Assembly (NCBI GenBank): GCA_913774725.1
Contig: CAJYIG010000394.1
Span: 1 to 19,337 of the forward strand
Length of the DNA: 19,337 bases
From: an uncultured Curtobacterium sp.
GTDB lineage: Bacteria > Actinomycetota > Actinomycetes > Actinomycetales > Microbacteriaceae
Direction of reading: 5' to 3'
Positions 1-5,474 of the stretch are shown piece after piece. The notes beneath the pieces are model-generated. The model ran no database searches, was not told where the DNA came from, and worked only from the letters and a program-made list of their open reading frames with translations. The number at the start of each line of letters is the position of its first letter. The first letter of the stretch is position 1. The translations under genes were made by a program, and so were the position numbers.

Positions 1-1019
1 GCGGGGCCGTCGTTCTTCTCCTCGTACAGCGAGAAGTACTCGAGCATGTCGCGGACGTCGGGCGTCAGGGTGCGGTCGTTCTCCCACGCCGGCGGCATCA
101 GCGTGACCACGGCCTCGACGATGTCGAGCCCGTCGTCGAACACCCGGCTCTGCAGGGTCTGGTCGAGGCGGCTCGAGTCCGACTGCCCGGGCGGCCGGAC
201 GATGCTGCGCGTGCGGGCGGCGGCGAGGGCCTCGTCCGACAGGCGGTTCTTCCGGTCGGTGTTCAGCTCACCGTTGTGCGCCATGAGGCGGAACGGCTGC
301 GCCATGGTCGGGTGCGGCTCGGTGTTCGTCGAGAACCGGGTGTGGAAGTAGAGCGTCCGCACCGAGTGCCGCGGGTCCGTCAGGTCCCGGAAGTACGAGA
401 TGACCTCGCCCGAGTTCAGACGGCCCTTGAGGATCTGCGTCCGGGCGCTGAGCGACAGCGGGTACAGGGCGGCGTGCGGGGCGTGCGCCTCGGCGGCCTG
501 CGTGTAGGAGACGCGCTCGACGGCCAGGAGCGCACGGTTCGCGGCGGCGTCGACCTCCGAGCGCTCCCACGACGCGGGCGCACGGAAGACCCACTGCACG
601 ATCGGCAGCTGGTACTGCTCGGCCTCGGGGCGGGCGACCGAGTGGTCGACGGGGACGTCGCGGACGAGCAGGAGCTCGAAGCCCTCGTGCTCGATCGCAC
701 CCGTCACGGTCTGTTCGGCGGCGGCACGCTCGGCCGGGTCGGACGGCACGAAGCAGTTCGCGACGCCGAAGTGCCCGGCGCGCAGGGCCGCGCCGGTGAT
801 CGCGCTGAAGAACTCCACCGACAGGTCGATGCTCACGCCGGCGCCGTCGCCGACGCCCTCGGCGGACTTGCCGCCGCGGTGCGGGATCGAGCAGAGCGCT
901 TCGTCGCCCTTGCGGAGGACGTCGTGGCTCGGGGTGCCGTCGAGGCGGGTGATGAAGCCGACGCCGCAGTCGCTCGACTCGCGGGCAGGGTCGTACAGAC
1001 CGAAGGGGGAGGGGTTCAC
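1..1019 (-). CDS. gltB: Glutamate synthase large subunit homologue (N-terminal part, cut by window edge)
   Basis: About 339 N-terminal residues are visible; the rest lies beyond the left edge. They form a class II glutamine amidotransferase (Ntn-hydrolase) domain, which releases ammonia from glutamine for transfer to 2-oxoglutarate. A 17-residue propeptide (MNPSPFGLYDPARESSD) precedes Cys18-Gly-Val-Gly-Phe, the usual site where cleavage exposes the nucleophilic cysteine. Other family landmarks are FSTNTEPHPTMAQPFR and HNGELNT. The GTG at 1019 is chosen because an in-frame stop lies only seven codons upstream (1040-1038) and it gives a normal propeptide. No good ribosome binding site is visible. 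The segment PHRGGKSAEGVGDGAGV departs from the more usual HRGA.GAE.NTGDGAG pattern, so this may be a divergent GltB paralogue. A gltD partner would be expected beyond the edge. Confidence 0.88.
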   Translation of the reverse strand, partial: MNPSPFGLYDPARESSDCGVGFITRLDGTPSHDVLRKGDEALCSIPHRGGKSAEGVGDGAGVSIDLSVEFFSAITGAALRAGHFGVANCFVPSDPAERAAAEQTVTGAIEHEGFELLLVRDVPVDHSVARPEAEQYQLPIVQWVFRAPASWERSEVDAAANRALLAVERVSYTQAAEAHAPHAALYPLSLSARTQILKGRLNSGEVISYFRDLTDPRHSVRTLYFHTRFSTNTEPHPTMAQPFRLMAHNGELNTDRKNRLSDEALAAARTRSIVRPPGQSDSSRLDQTLQSRVFDDGLDIVEAVVTLMPPAWENDRTLTPDVRDMLEYFSLYEEKNDGP

Positions 1020-1139
1020 GTGCGGGTCCAGTGGGGCTCAGCCGGCAGCGGACGGCCAGGGCTGCATCGGTGGAGCGCTCGCCGCGGGCGGACCGGTGGT
1101 GGCGGTCGCGGCCCTGTGTGGGGGTGGTGCGGTGAGCCG

Positions 1140-1169
1140 ATGCTACGGGTTGGTATACCGCAGGTGCAA
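1140..1169 (-). promoter_or_regulatory. Candidate promoter of the glutamate synthase gene
   Basis: On the minus strand TTGCAC (1169-1164) and TAGCAT (1145-1140) are separated by 18 bp, which fits a sigma-70-type promoter between the terminator at 1179-1222 and the GTG at 1019. It would give a leader of about 115 nt. The spacer contains the palindrome GGTATACC (1152-1159). Each box matches consensus at about four of six positions. Confidence 0.4.
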
Positions 1170-1178
1170 CAGACCGGC

Positions 1179-1222
1179 CGGACGGGAGGCGCGGGGCGGC
1201 CCGGCCACGCGCCTCCCGTCCG
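1179..1222 (-). terminator. Strong stem-loop between the GT2/GtrA gene and gltB
   Basis: A perfect 15-bp inverted repeat (1179-1193 with 1208-1222, arm CGGACGGGAGGCGCG) encloses a 14-nt G/C-rich loop. It begins 51 bp after the stop of the GT2/GtrA gene and precedes the candidate gltB promoter. There is no T-run, as is common for high-GC actinobacterial terminators, so it could also act as a processing or stability hairpin. Confidence 0.65.
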
Positions 1223-1272
1223 TCCCGGTGCCGGTCCCGACGCTGGTGCCGGGATGATCGGGCGCGGGGCGG

Positions 1273-2565
1273 TCAGCCGGCGCGTTCCTCGAGGACCGGA
1301 CGCTCGTCGGCGGGTGCCGGCGCGGACGGGGCTGCGGGGGATGCCGTGGGGTGGACGAGGACCGGACGGCGCCGGGTGCGGAACACCCATGCCTTGAAGA
1401 GGACGAAGCGCACCAGGGTCGCGACGAGGTTCGCACCGGTGAGCACGAGCACCTCGGCGCCGTGCGACGCCCCGGGCGTGGTGGCGTGCAGCAGCACGAG
1501 CGAGCCCGCGGTGATCGCCCAGGCGATGCCGAACACGACGAGCCCCTGCACGTGGTGCACACCGGCTCCGGCACGGCCGCGCACCCCGAAGGTGAAGCGT
1601 CGGTTCAGGGCGGTGTTGCCGATCGCCGTGAGCAGCAGCGCGAGGAAGTCGGCGGTCTGCGCGCCGATCGCCGGGCGGAACAGGGCGTAGAGCACCGCGA
1701 AGGCGACGGTGGACAGGACGCCGATCGTGCCGAAGCGCAGGAGCTGCCCGACGATCCCCACGTGCGGCGTCGTGAAGGGCTGACGGCCGATGGCGTCGTA
1801 CACCGGGGCGATCGGGATGCGGCCGGTCGCCAGGCCGCGGGAGACGCGCCACATGCCCTTGAGGTCCTCGGTGGCGGTCGAGGCGATGTGCACCGAGGAG
1901 TCCACGTCGTCGATCCAGTCGACCGGGACCTCGTGGATGCGCAGCCCGGCGTGCTCCGCGAGCACGAGGAGCTCCGTGTCGAAGAACCACGCGTCGTCCT
2001 CGCACAGGGGCAGCAGGTGGTCCGCCGCCTGACGGGTGATCGCCTTGAACCCGCACTGGGCGTCGGAGAACGAGACGCCCATCGTGCTGCGGAGGAGCAG
2101 GTTGTACGAGCGGGAGATGAACTCGCGCTTGCCGCCTCGGACCACCCGCGAGGACCCCGCCAGCCGTGTGCCGATCGCCACGTCCGAGTGCCCGGAGAGC
2201 AGCGGCGCCACGAGCGGCTCGAGTGCGGCGAGGTCGGTCGACAGGTCCTCGTCCACGTACACGAGCACGGCGGCGGGCGAGTCGGCCCACACGGCCTTGA
2301 GTGCGCGCCCGCGGCCCTTGCGCGGCAGGTGGACGGCGTGCACCTCGGGCAGCATGGCGGCGAGGTCGTCGGCGATCCGGGCGGTGTCGTCGGTCGAGGC
2401 GTTGTCGGCGATCGTGATCCGCCAGGAGTGCTGCAGCGAGGTGCGGCAGAACTGGTGGAGACGTCGGACGTGGGCGGCGAGGGTGCCCTGCTCGTCGTGG
2501 CAGGGCACGACGATGTCGACGTCGACCGGGCTGCTGCTGTCGGGGGAGTTGGCTGCTTCCGTCAT
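1273..2565 (-). CDS. Bifunctional GT2 glycosyltransferase / GtrA-like membrane protein (polyprenyl-phosphate sugar synthase type)
   Basis: 430 residues. The N-terminal 250 or so form a cytoplasmic GT-A (GT2) domain: VDIVVPCHDEQGTL at 16-29, TIADNASTDDTA at 51-62, the metal-binding acidic motif VYVDEDLS at 102-109, and DAQCGFKA at 168-175. This resembles dolichyl/undecaprenyl-phosphate mannosyl- or glucosyltransferases, which move a sugar from a nucleotide donor to a lipid carrier. Residues about 272-396 hold four hydrophobic segments with GtrA/DPMS features (LLRFGTIG, NTALNRRFTF, RFVLFKAWVF), thought to anchor or flip the lipid-linked sugar. An Ala/Pro-rich tail follows. It ends the minus-strand run that starts with the ArnT-like enzyme, its likely partner. 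The ATG at 2565 lacks a strong ribosome binding site. The sugar cannot be deduced. Confidence 0.9.
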   Translation of the reverse strand: MTEAANSPDSSSPVDVDIVVPCHDEQGTLAAHVRRLHQFCRTSLQHSWRITIADNASTDDTARIADDLAAMLPEVHAVHLPRKGRGRALKAVWADSPAAVLVYVDEDLSTDLAALEPLVAPLLSGHSDVAIGTRLAGSSRVVRGGKREFISRSYNLLLRSTMGVSFSDAQCGFKAITRQAADHLLPLCEDDAWFFDTELLVLAEHAGLRIHEVPVDWIDDVDSSVHIASTATEDLKGMWRVSRGLATGRIPIAPVYDAIGRQPFTTPHVGIVGQLLRFGTIGVLSTVAFAVLYALFRPAIGAQTADFLALLLTAIGNTALNRRFTFGVRGRAGAGVHHVQGLVVFGIAWAITAGSLVLLHATTPGASHGAEVLVLTGANLVATLVRFVLFKAWVFRTRRRPVLVHPTASPAAPSAPAPADERPVLEERAG

Positions 2566-2581
2566 GCTGCCCAGGCTCGGC

Positions 2582-2597
2582 AGCGCACCGATGCGCT
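2582..2597 (-). other. Short hairpin with TCGG loop in the leader of the GT2/GtrA gene
   Basis: On the minus strand AGCGCA-TCGG-TGCGCT forms a perfect 6-bp stem with a 4-nt loop. It ends 16 nt before the ATG at 2565, so it could affect initiation. It is short and could be chance in such GC-rich DNA. Confidence 0.3.
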
Positions 2598-2609
2598 CCG
2601 CAGCAGCAC

Positions 2610-2626
2610 CCTGTGGTGCCCCTAAG
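2610..2626 (-). promoter_or_regulatory. Putative OmpR-type regulator box upstream of GT2/GtrA
   Basis: Minus strand: CTTAGG (2626-2621), GGCAC, CACAGG (2615-2610), two half-sites with an 11-bp period, 44 bp upstream of the ATG at 2565. The surrounding TCTTAGGGGCACCA matches the sequence upstream of the ArnT-like gene at 7688-7704 except for one missing base. Direct repeats on one helix face suit the tandem winged-helix binding of OmpR/PhoB proteins such as the one encoded at 4714-5436. Binding is inferred. Confidence 0.45.
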
Positions 2627-2628
2627 AA

Positions 2629-2659
2629 GCGAGCGGTCCGTCCCCGCGTGCCCGCTCGC
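2629..2659 (-). terminator. Candidate terminator after the small membrane protein gene
   Basis: A perfect 8-bp stem (GCGAGCGG/CCGCTCGC, 2629-2636 with 2652-2659) encloses a 15-nt loop. It starts 20 bp after the stop of the small gene and is followed on the minus strand by TTCTT. The T-rich part merges into the regulator box of the next gene, so the GT2/GtrA gene probably has its own promoter. Confidence 0.5.
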
Positions 2660-2679
2660 GAGCGCCTGCCGAGGACGGG

Positions 2680-3000
2680 TCAGCCGGTGGTGCCCAGGAC
2701 GATCTGCACGACGGCGACGACGGCGAGCGCTGCGATGGGCACACCCGCGATCCAGAGCCCCGCCCGCGTCTGGGTCCGCCGGATCGTCGGCACCGCGTGC
2801 GAGGTCTGCGCGAACCGCGTCGCGGCGACGAGCTCGGGGGCGGCGGCTGGTGGCTCGGGTTCGGGCTGGGGTCGGTCGTCCTCGAACGCCGGGACCTCGA
2901 CGACCAGGTCCTCGGGGCGGGCGCGGTCCGGCAGGTGACGGTACCGCTCGTCTGCCCGGCGCGGACCACCCGCTCGCACGTCGTCGTGTCGCTGGTCCAT
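2680..3000 (-). CDS. Small hypothetical protein with C-terminal membrane anchor
   Basis: 106 residues of no family I recognise. Residues 1-80 are charged and Pro/Glu/Arg-rich, with a proline-rich stretch QPEPEPPAAAPE at 45-56, and look disordered. Residues about 82-102 (LWIAGVPIAALAVVAVVQIVL) form one transmembrane helix four residues from the C terminus. With no signal peptide, the bulk should be cytoplasmic. The ATG at 3000 has a good ribosome binding site (GGAAGGGG, ending about 6 nt upstream). The gene lies between the histidine kinase and the GT2/GtrA gene on the same strand, with its own 172-bp upstream region. An accessory role in the kinase or glycosyltransferase system is conceivable but only positional. 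Confidence 0.75.
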   Translation of the reverse strand: MDQRHDDVRAGGPRRADERYRHLPDRARPEDLVVEVPAFEDDRPQPEPEPPAAAPELVAATRFAQTSHAVPTIRRTQTRAGLWIAGVPIAALAVVAVVQIVLGTTG

Positions 3001-3026
3001 CGCGTTCCCCTTCCGCCGGTGGTCGC

Positions 3027-3032
3027 AGCGTA
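3027..3032 (-). promoter_or_regulatory. Candidate -10 box of the small membrane protein gene
   Basis: On the minus strand TACGCT fits TANNNT and lies 26 bp before the ATG at 3000, leaving room for the GGAAGGGG ribosome binding site in a short leader. I see no convincing -35 box, although two long direct repeats lie upstream at 3063-3115. Confidence 0.3.
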
Positions 3033-3062
3033 CTCGGCGAACACGCGCGTGCGGGCGCGGGG

Positions 3063-3115
3063 CGACGCGCAGCCGACCGGTGTGGCGGGCGCGGGTCGAC
3101 GCACAGCCGACCGGT
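3063..3115 (-). repeat. Pair of 19-bp direct repeats upstream of the small membrane protein gene
   Basis: The 19-mers at 3063-3081 and 3097-3115 match at 18 of 19 positions (minus strand ACCGGTCGGCTG[T/C]GCGTCG), with a 34-bp period and a 15-bp spacer. They lie between the hairpin at the end of the kinase gene and the candidate -10 box at 3027-3032. Possible roles are regulator sites or remnants of a local duplication. Neither is shown. Confidence 0.6.
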
Positions 3116-3128
3116 CCGGACGTCGCGT

Positions 3129-3174
3129 GACGATCCCGGTCCGTGGAGCGCGGGGATCGTGCACCGGGATCGTC
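3129..3174 (-). terminator. Hairpin overlapping the histidine kinase stop codon
   Basis: GACGATCCCGGT (3129-3140) and ACCGGGATCGTC (3163-3174) form a perfect 12-bp stem with a 22-nt loop. On the minus strand the 5' arm overlaps the TGA that ends the kinase gene (3175-3173). There is no T-run. It may terminate the ArnT/regulator/kinase transcript, stabilise its 3' end, or allow partial read-through. Confidence 0.5.
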
Positions 3175-4717
3175 AGGCGCCGGATCGGGTCTCGGTCTCC
3201 GGCAGGTCCACCGTGAACGCGGTGCGCCCGGGCTCCGACGCGACCCGGACCGTGCCGCCGTGTGCCGTGACGACCGCGCGGACGATCGCCAGTCCCAGGC
3301 CGCTCGTCCCGTGCTCCCGCGACCGCGACGACGATCCCCGGGCGAACCGGTCGAACAGCACCGGCAGGACCTCGGGGTCGATCGGCGGCCCGTCGTTCGC
3401 CACGACGAGCCGCGCGAGCCCGGCCCCGACGCCCTCGCTGCCCTCGGGGCGCGGGACCCGTTGCAGCGACACCACGACGGTCGTCCCCTCCGGGGTGTGC
3501 GTCCGCGCGTTCGCGAGCAGGTTCGTGACGACGCGCCGCAGCTGTCCCGCGTCGCCGGACACCTCGAGCGGGTGGTCGTCGGCGACCTGCACCGTCCACC
3601 GGTGACCGGGCGCGGTCGTCCGGACGTCCATCACGGCTTCGACCACCGTGGCGGTCAGGTCGACCGCCTCGCGCACCGGCGCGGGTCCGGAGGCCAGCGC
3701 GACCGCGTCGAGCCGCGCCAGCAGCAGCAGTTCCTCGACCAGGTCGCCCATGCGCACCGCCTCACGGCCGATCCGCTCCGCGTTCCGGTGCAGCGCGTCG
3801 ACGTCGCGTGAGCCGGTCGACAGCTCGGCGTAGGCGCGGACGGTCGCGATCGGTGTCCGCAGCTCGTGGGAGGCGTCGGCGACGAAGGTGCGCATCCCGC
3901 GCTCGGCGTCCCGACGGACGGTCAGGGCACGACCGACGTGCCCGAGCAGACGGTTGAGCGCCGTGCCGACCTGGCCGACCTCGCGGTTGACGACGAGGGC
4001 CGACGGCGGCACGCGCACGACGATGTCCGCGTCGCCGCGCTCGAGGTCGAGGTCGGTGACGCTCGACGCGACCGAGGCGACCCGCTCGAGCGGGCGCAGG
4101 GAGCGCCGGACCGCCAGGGTGAGGGCCCACGCCGCGACGAGGAGCGCGAGCAGGGTGGTGCTCCCGATGACGACGACGAGCCGGACCACCGACGCACGCA
4201 CGTCGCCGAGGGGCAGCGCGGTCACGAACACGTCGCCGTCGCGGGTGACCGCCTGGGCCCGGTAGGCCCCGAGGGTGCCCAGCGAGACGGTCGTCGGGTC
4301 GGCCCCCGGGGTGACGTCCGCGAGCACGGCCTGCTGCGTCCGGCTGAGGCGGTGCTGCTCGCCCGCGCTGTCCGTGTAGCCGGCGAGCACGGCATCACCG
4401 TCGCGCAGGATCGCCACGACGGTGCCGGCGGCCTGCCCCGGGGCTCCGATGAAGCGGTTGTCCGGGTCCTGCTGCGAGTCGGAGGACCCCGGCGGCGGAC
4501 CGGACGGTGGCTGCCCGCCTGGCGTCCGGCCAGCAGCCGTCGCCAGTTCCGCGTCCAGCCGTCCGACCAGGTACTCGCGGAAGGCGATCACCGTCACCGC
4601 TCCGACGACGACGTTGGTCACGACGAGCAGCAGCGCCACGGCCCCGACGATCCGCCACCGCAGCGACGGCGGCCGCACCGGCCGGGAGGCCCGTCCCGCC
4701 TCGTCCGGACCGCTCAC
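3173..4717 (-). CDS. Sensor histidine kinase of a two-component system
   Basis: 514 residues, starting at a GTG (4717) that overlaps the response-regulator stop by four bases, the sign of translational coupling. An open frame runs 45 codons further upstream but inside the regulator gene, so it is not used. Layout: cytoplasmic N terminus; TM1 about 23-46; an extracytoplasmic segment to about 175 with a Pro/Gly/Ser-rich part (GGQPPSGPPPGSS); TM2 about 179-203; HAMP about 204-260; HisKA with the H-box FVADASHELRTP (His284 phosphorylated); an ATPase domain with N-box NLLANARTHTP (399-409), G1 VANDGPP (Asp442), F-box FDRFARG and G2 GTSGLGLAIV (470-479). All catalytic motifs are intact. The signal is unknown, but the setting between two glycosyltransferases suggests an envelope cue. 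Confidence 0.95.
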   Translation of the reverse strand: MSGPDEAGRASRPVRPPSLRWRIVGAVALLLVVTNVVVGAVTVIAFREYLVGRLDAELATAAGRTPGGQPPSGPPPGSSDSQQDPDNRFIGAPGQAAGTVVAILRDGDAVLAGYTDSAGEQHRLSRTQQAVLADVTPGADPTTVSLGTLGAYRAQAVTRDGDVFVTALPLGDVRASVVRLVVVIGSTTLLALLVAAWALTLAVRRSLRPLERVASVASSVTDLDLERGDADIVVRVPPSALVVNREVGQVGTALNRLLGHVGRALTVRRDAERGMRTFVADASHELRTPIATVRAYAELSTGSRDVDALHRNAERIGREAVRMGDLVEELLLLARLDAVALASGPAPVREAVDLTATVVEAVMDVRTTAPGHRWTVQVADDHPLEVSGDAGQLRRVVTNLLANARTHTPEGTTVVVSLQRVPRPEGSEGVGAGLARLVVANDGPPIDPEVLPVLFDRFARGSSSRSREHGTSGLGLAIVRAVVTAHGGTVRVASEPGRTAFTVDLPETETRSGA

Positions 4718-5436
4718 GTCGTCGGCCGCAGCACGTACCCGGCGCCCCGGACCGTCTGCAGCATCGGCTCGCGTCCGGCGTCGAGCTTCCGCCGCAGGTA
4801 CGACACGTACATGTCGACGAGGTTCGACGACGTCCCGAAGTCCATGCCCCACACGCTCGCCAGGATCTGCTCGCGGGAGAGCACCCGGTTCGCGTTCCGG
4901 GCCAGGTGCCGGAGGAGCTCGTACTCCGTCGGCGTCAGGTCGACCGGTTCGCCGTCCCGCTGCACCGAGCGGTCCTCCTCGTCGAGCCGGAGGTCGCCCA
5001 CCACGACCGCCGACGACCCGGGCGCGGCGACCACCTGCGGCGCGGTGCGGGCGAGGATCCGGGCGCGGACGAGGAGCTCCTCGATGCCGAAGGGCTTCGT
5101 CAGGTAGTCGTCGCCGCCACCGGTGAGTCCGGCGAGCCGGTCCTCCGGGGCGTCCCGCGCGGTGAGGAACAGCACCCGCACGGGGTCCCGGGCGTCCCGG
5201 AGCCGCTCGAGCACCTCGAACCCGTCGATGTCGGGCAGCATCACGTCGAGCACGACCACGTCGGGCAGGAAGTTCCGCGCGGCGAAGAGCACGTCACGGC
5301 CCCGGTGGACCGCGCGCACGGACCAGCCGTCGCCCTCGAACGCGAGGGCGACCGCGTCGGCGAGCGCGTGCTCGTCGTCGACGACGAGGACACGGACGGG
5401 CGTGCCGTCGGTGCGCTGCAGGGGGCGGTCCGTCAT
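4714..5436 (-). CDS. OmpR/PhoB-family response regulator
   Basis: 240 residues. The receiver domain spans about 14-128: acidic pocket Asp20/Asp21 (VLVVDDEHA), phosphoacceptor Asp64 in VVLDVMLPD, Thr92 and Lys114 in YLTKPF. A winged-helix DNA-binding domain (about 146-238) includes LTPTEYELLRHLARNANRVL and ends VRGAGYVLR, typical of the OmpR class. The ATG at 5436 is preferred over the longer frame to 5547 because the extension overlaps the previous gene and lacks receiver-like sequence. The gene lies 38 bp after the ArnT-like gene and overlaps the kinase by 4 bp. Likely targets are the two matching boxes upstream of the glycosyltransferases (2610-2626, 7688-7704); the second would make the system autoregulated. 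Confidence 0.95.
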   Translation of the reverse strand: MTDRPLQRTDGTPVRVLVVDDEHALADAVALAFEGDGWSVRAVHRGRDVLFAARNFLPDVVVLDVMLPDIDGFEVLERLRDARDPVRVLFLTARDAPEDRLAGLTGGGDDYLTKPFGIEELLVRARILARTAPQVVAAPGSSAVVVGDLRLDEEDRSVQRDGEPVDLTPTEYELLRHLARNANRVLSREQILASVWGMDFGTSSNLVDMYVSYLRRKLDAGREPMLQTVRGAGYVLRPTT

Positions 5437-5443
5437 GGCACGG

Positions 5444-5449
5444 AGCCTA
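5444..5449 (-). promoter_or_regulatory. Candidate internal -10 box giving a leaderless response-regulator mRNA
   Basis: On the minus strand TAGGCT lies 7 nt upstream of the ATG at 5436, the spacing seen in actinobacterial leaderless genes. There is no obvious ribosome binding site and no good -35 box. It could add a second transcript for the regulator and kinase inside the larger operon. Confidence 0.3.
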
Positions 5450-5474
5450 GCCACCGCCGTGTCCTCGTCGTGCG

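Noticed and set aside
276..1397. 373-codon plus-strand frame at the left end
   Set aside because: Antisense to the glutamate synthase N terminus and runs through the terminator at 1179-1222.
1351..2625. 424-codon plus-strand frame opposite GT2/GtrA
   Set aside because: Mirror of a convincing GT2/GtrA gene; Arg/Gly/Val-rich with no family features.
2622..3599. 325-codon minus-strand frame spanning the small gene and the kinase 3' end
   Set aside because: Out of frame with the kinase ATPase motifs, runs through the hairpin and repeats, and is Arg/Pro-rich without domains.
4718..4852. N-terminal extension of the histidine kinase
   Set aside because: Lies inside the response-regulator gene and is Arg-rich without domain content; the GTG overlapping the regulator stop explains the start.
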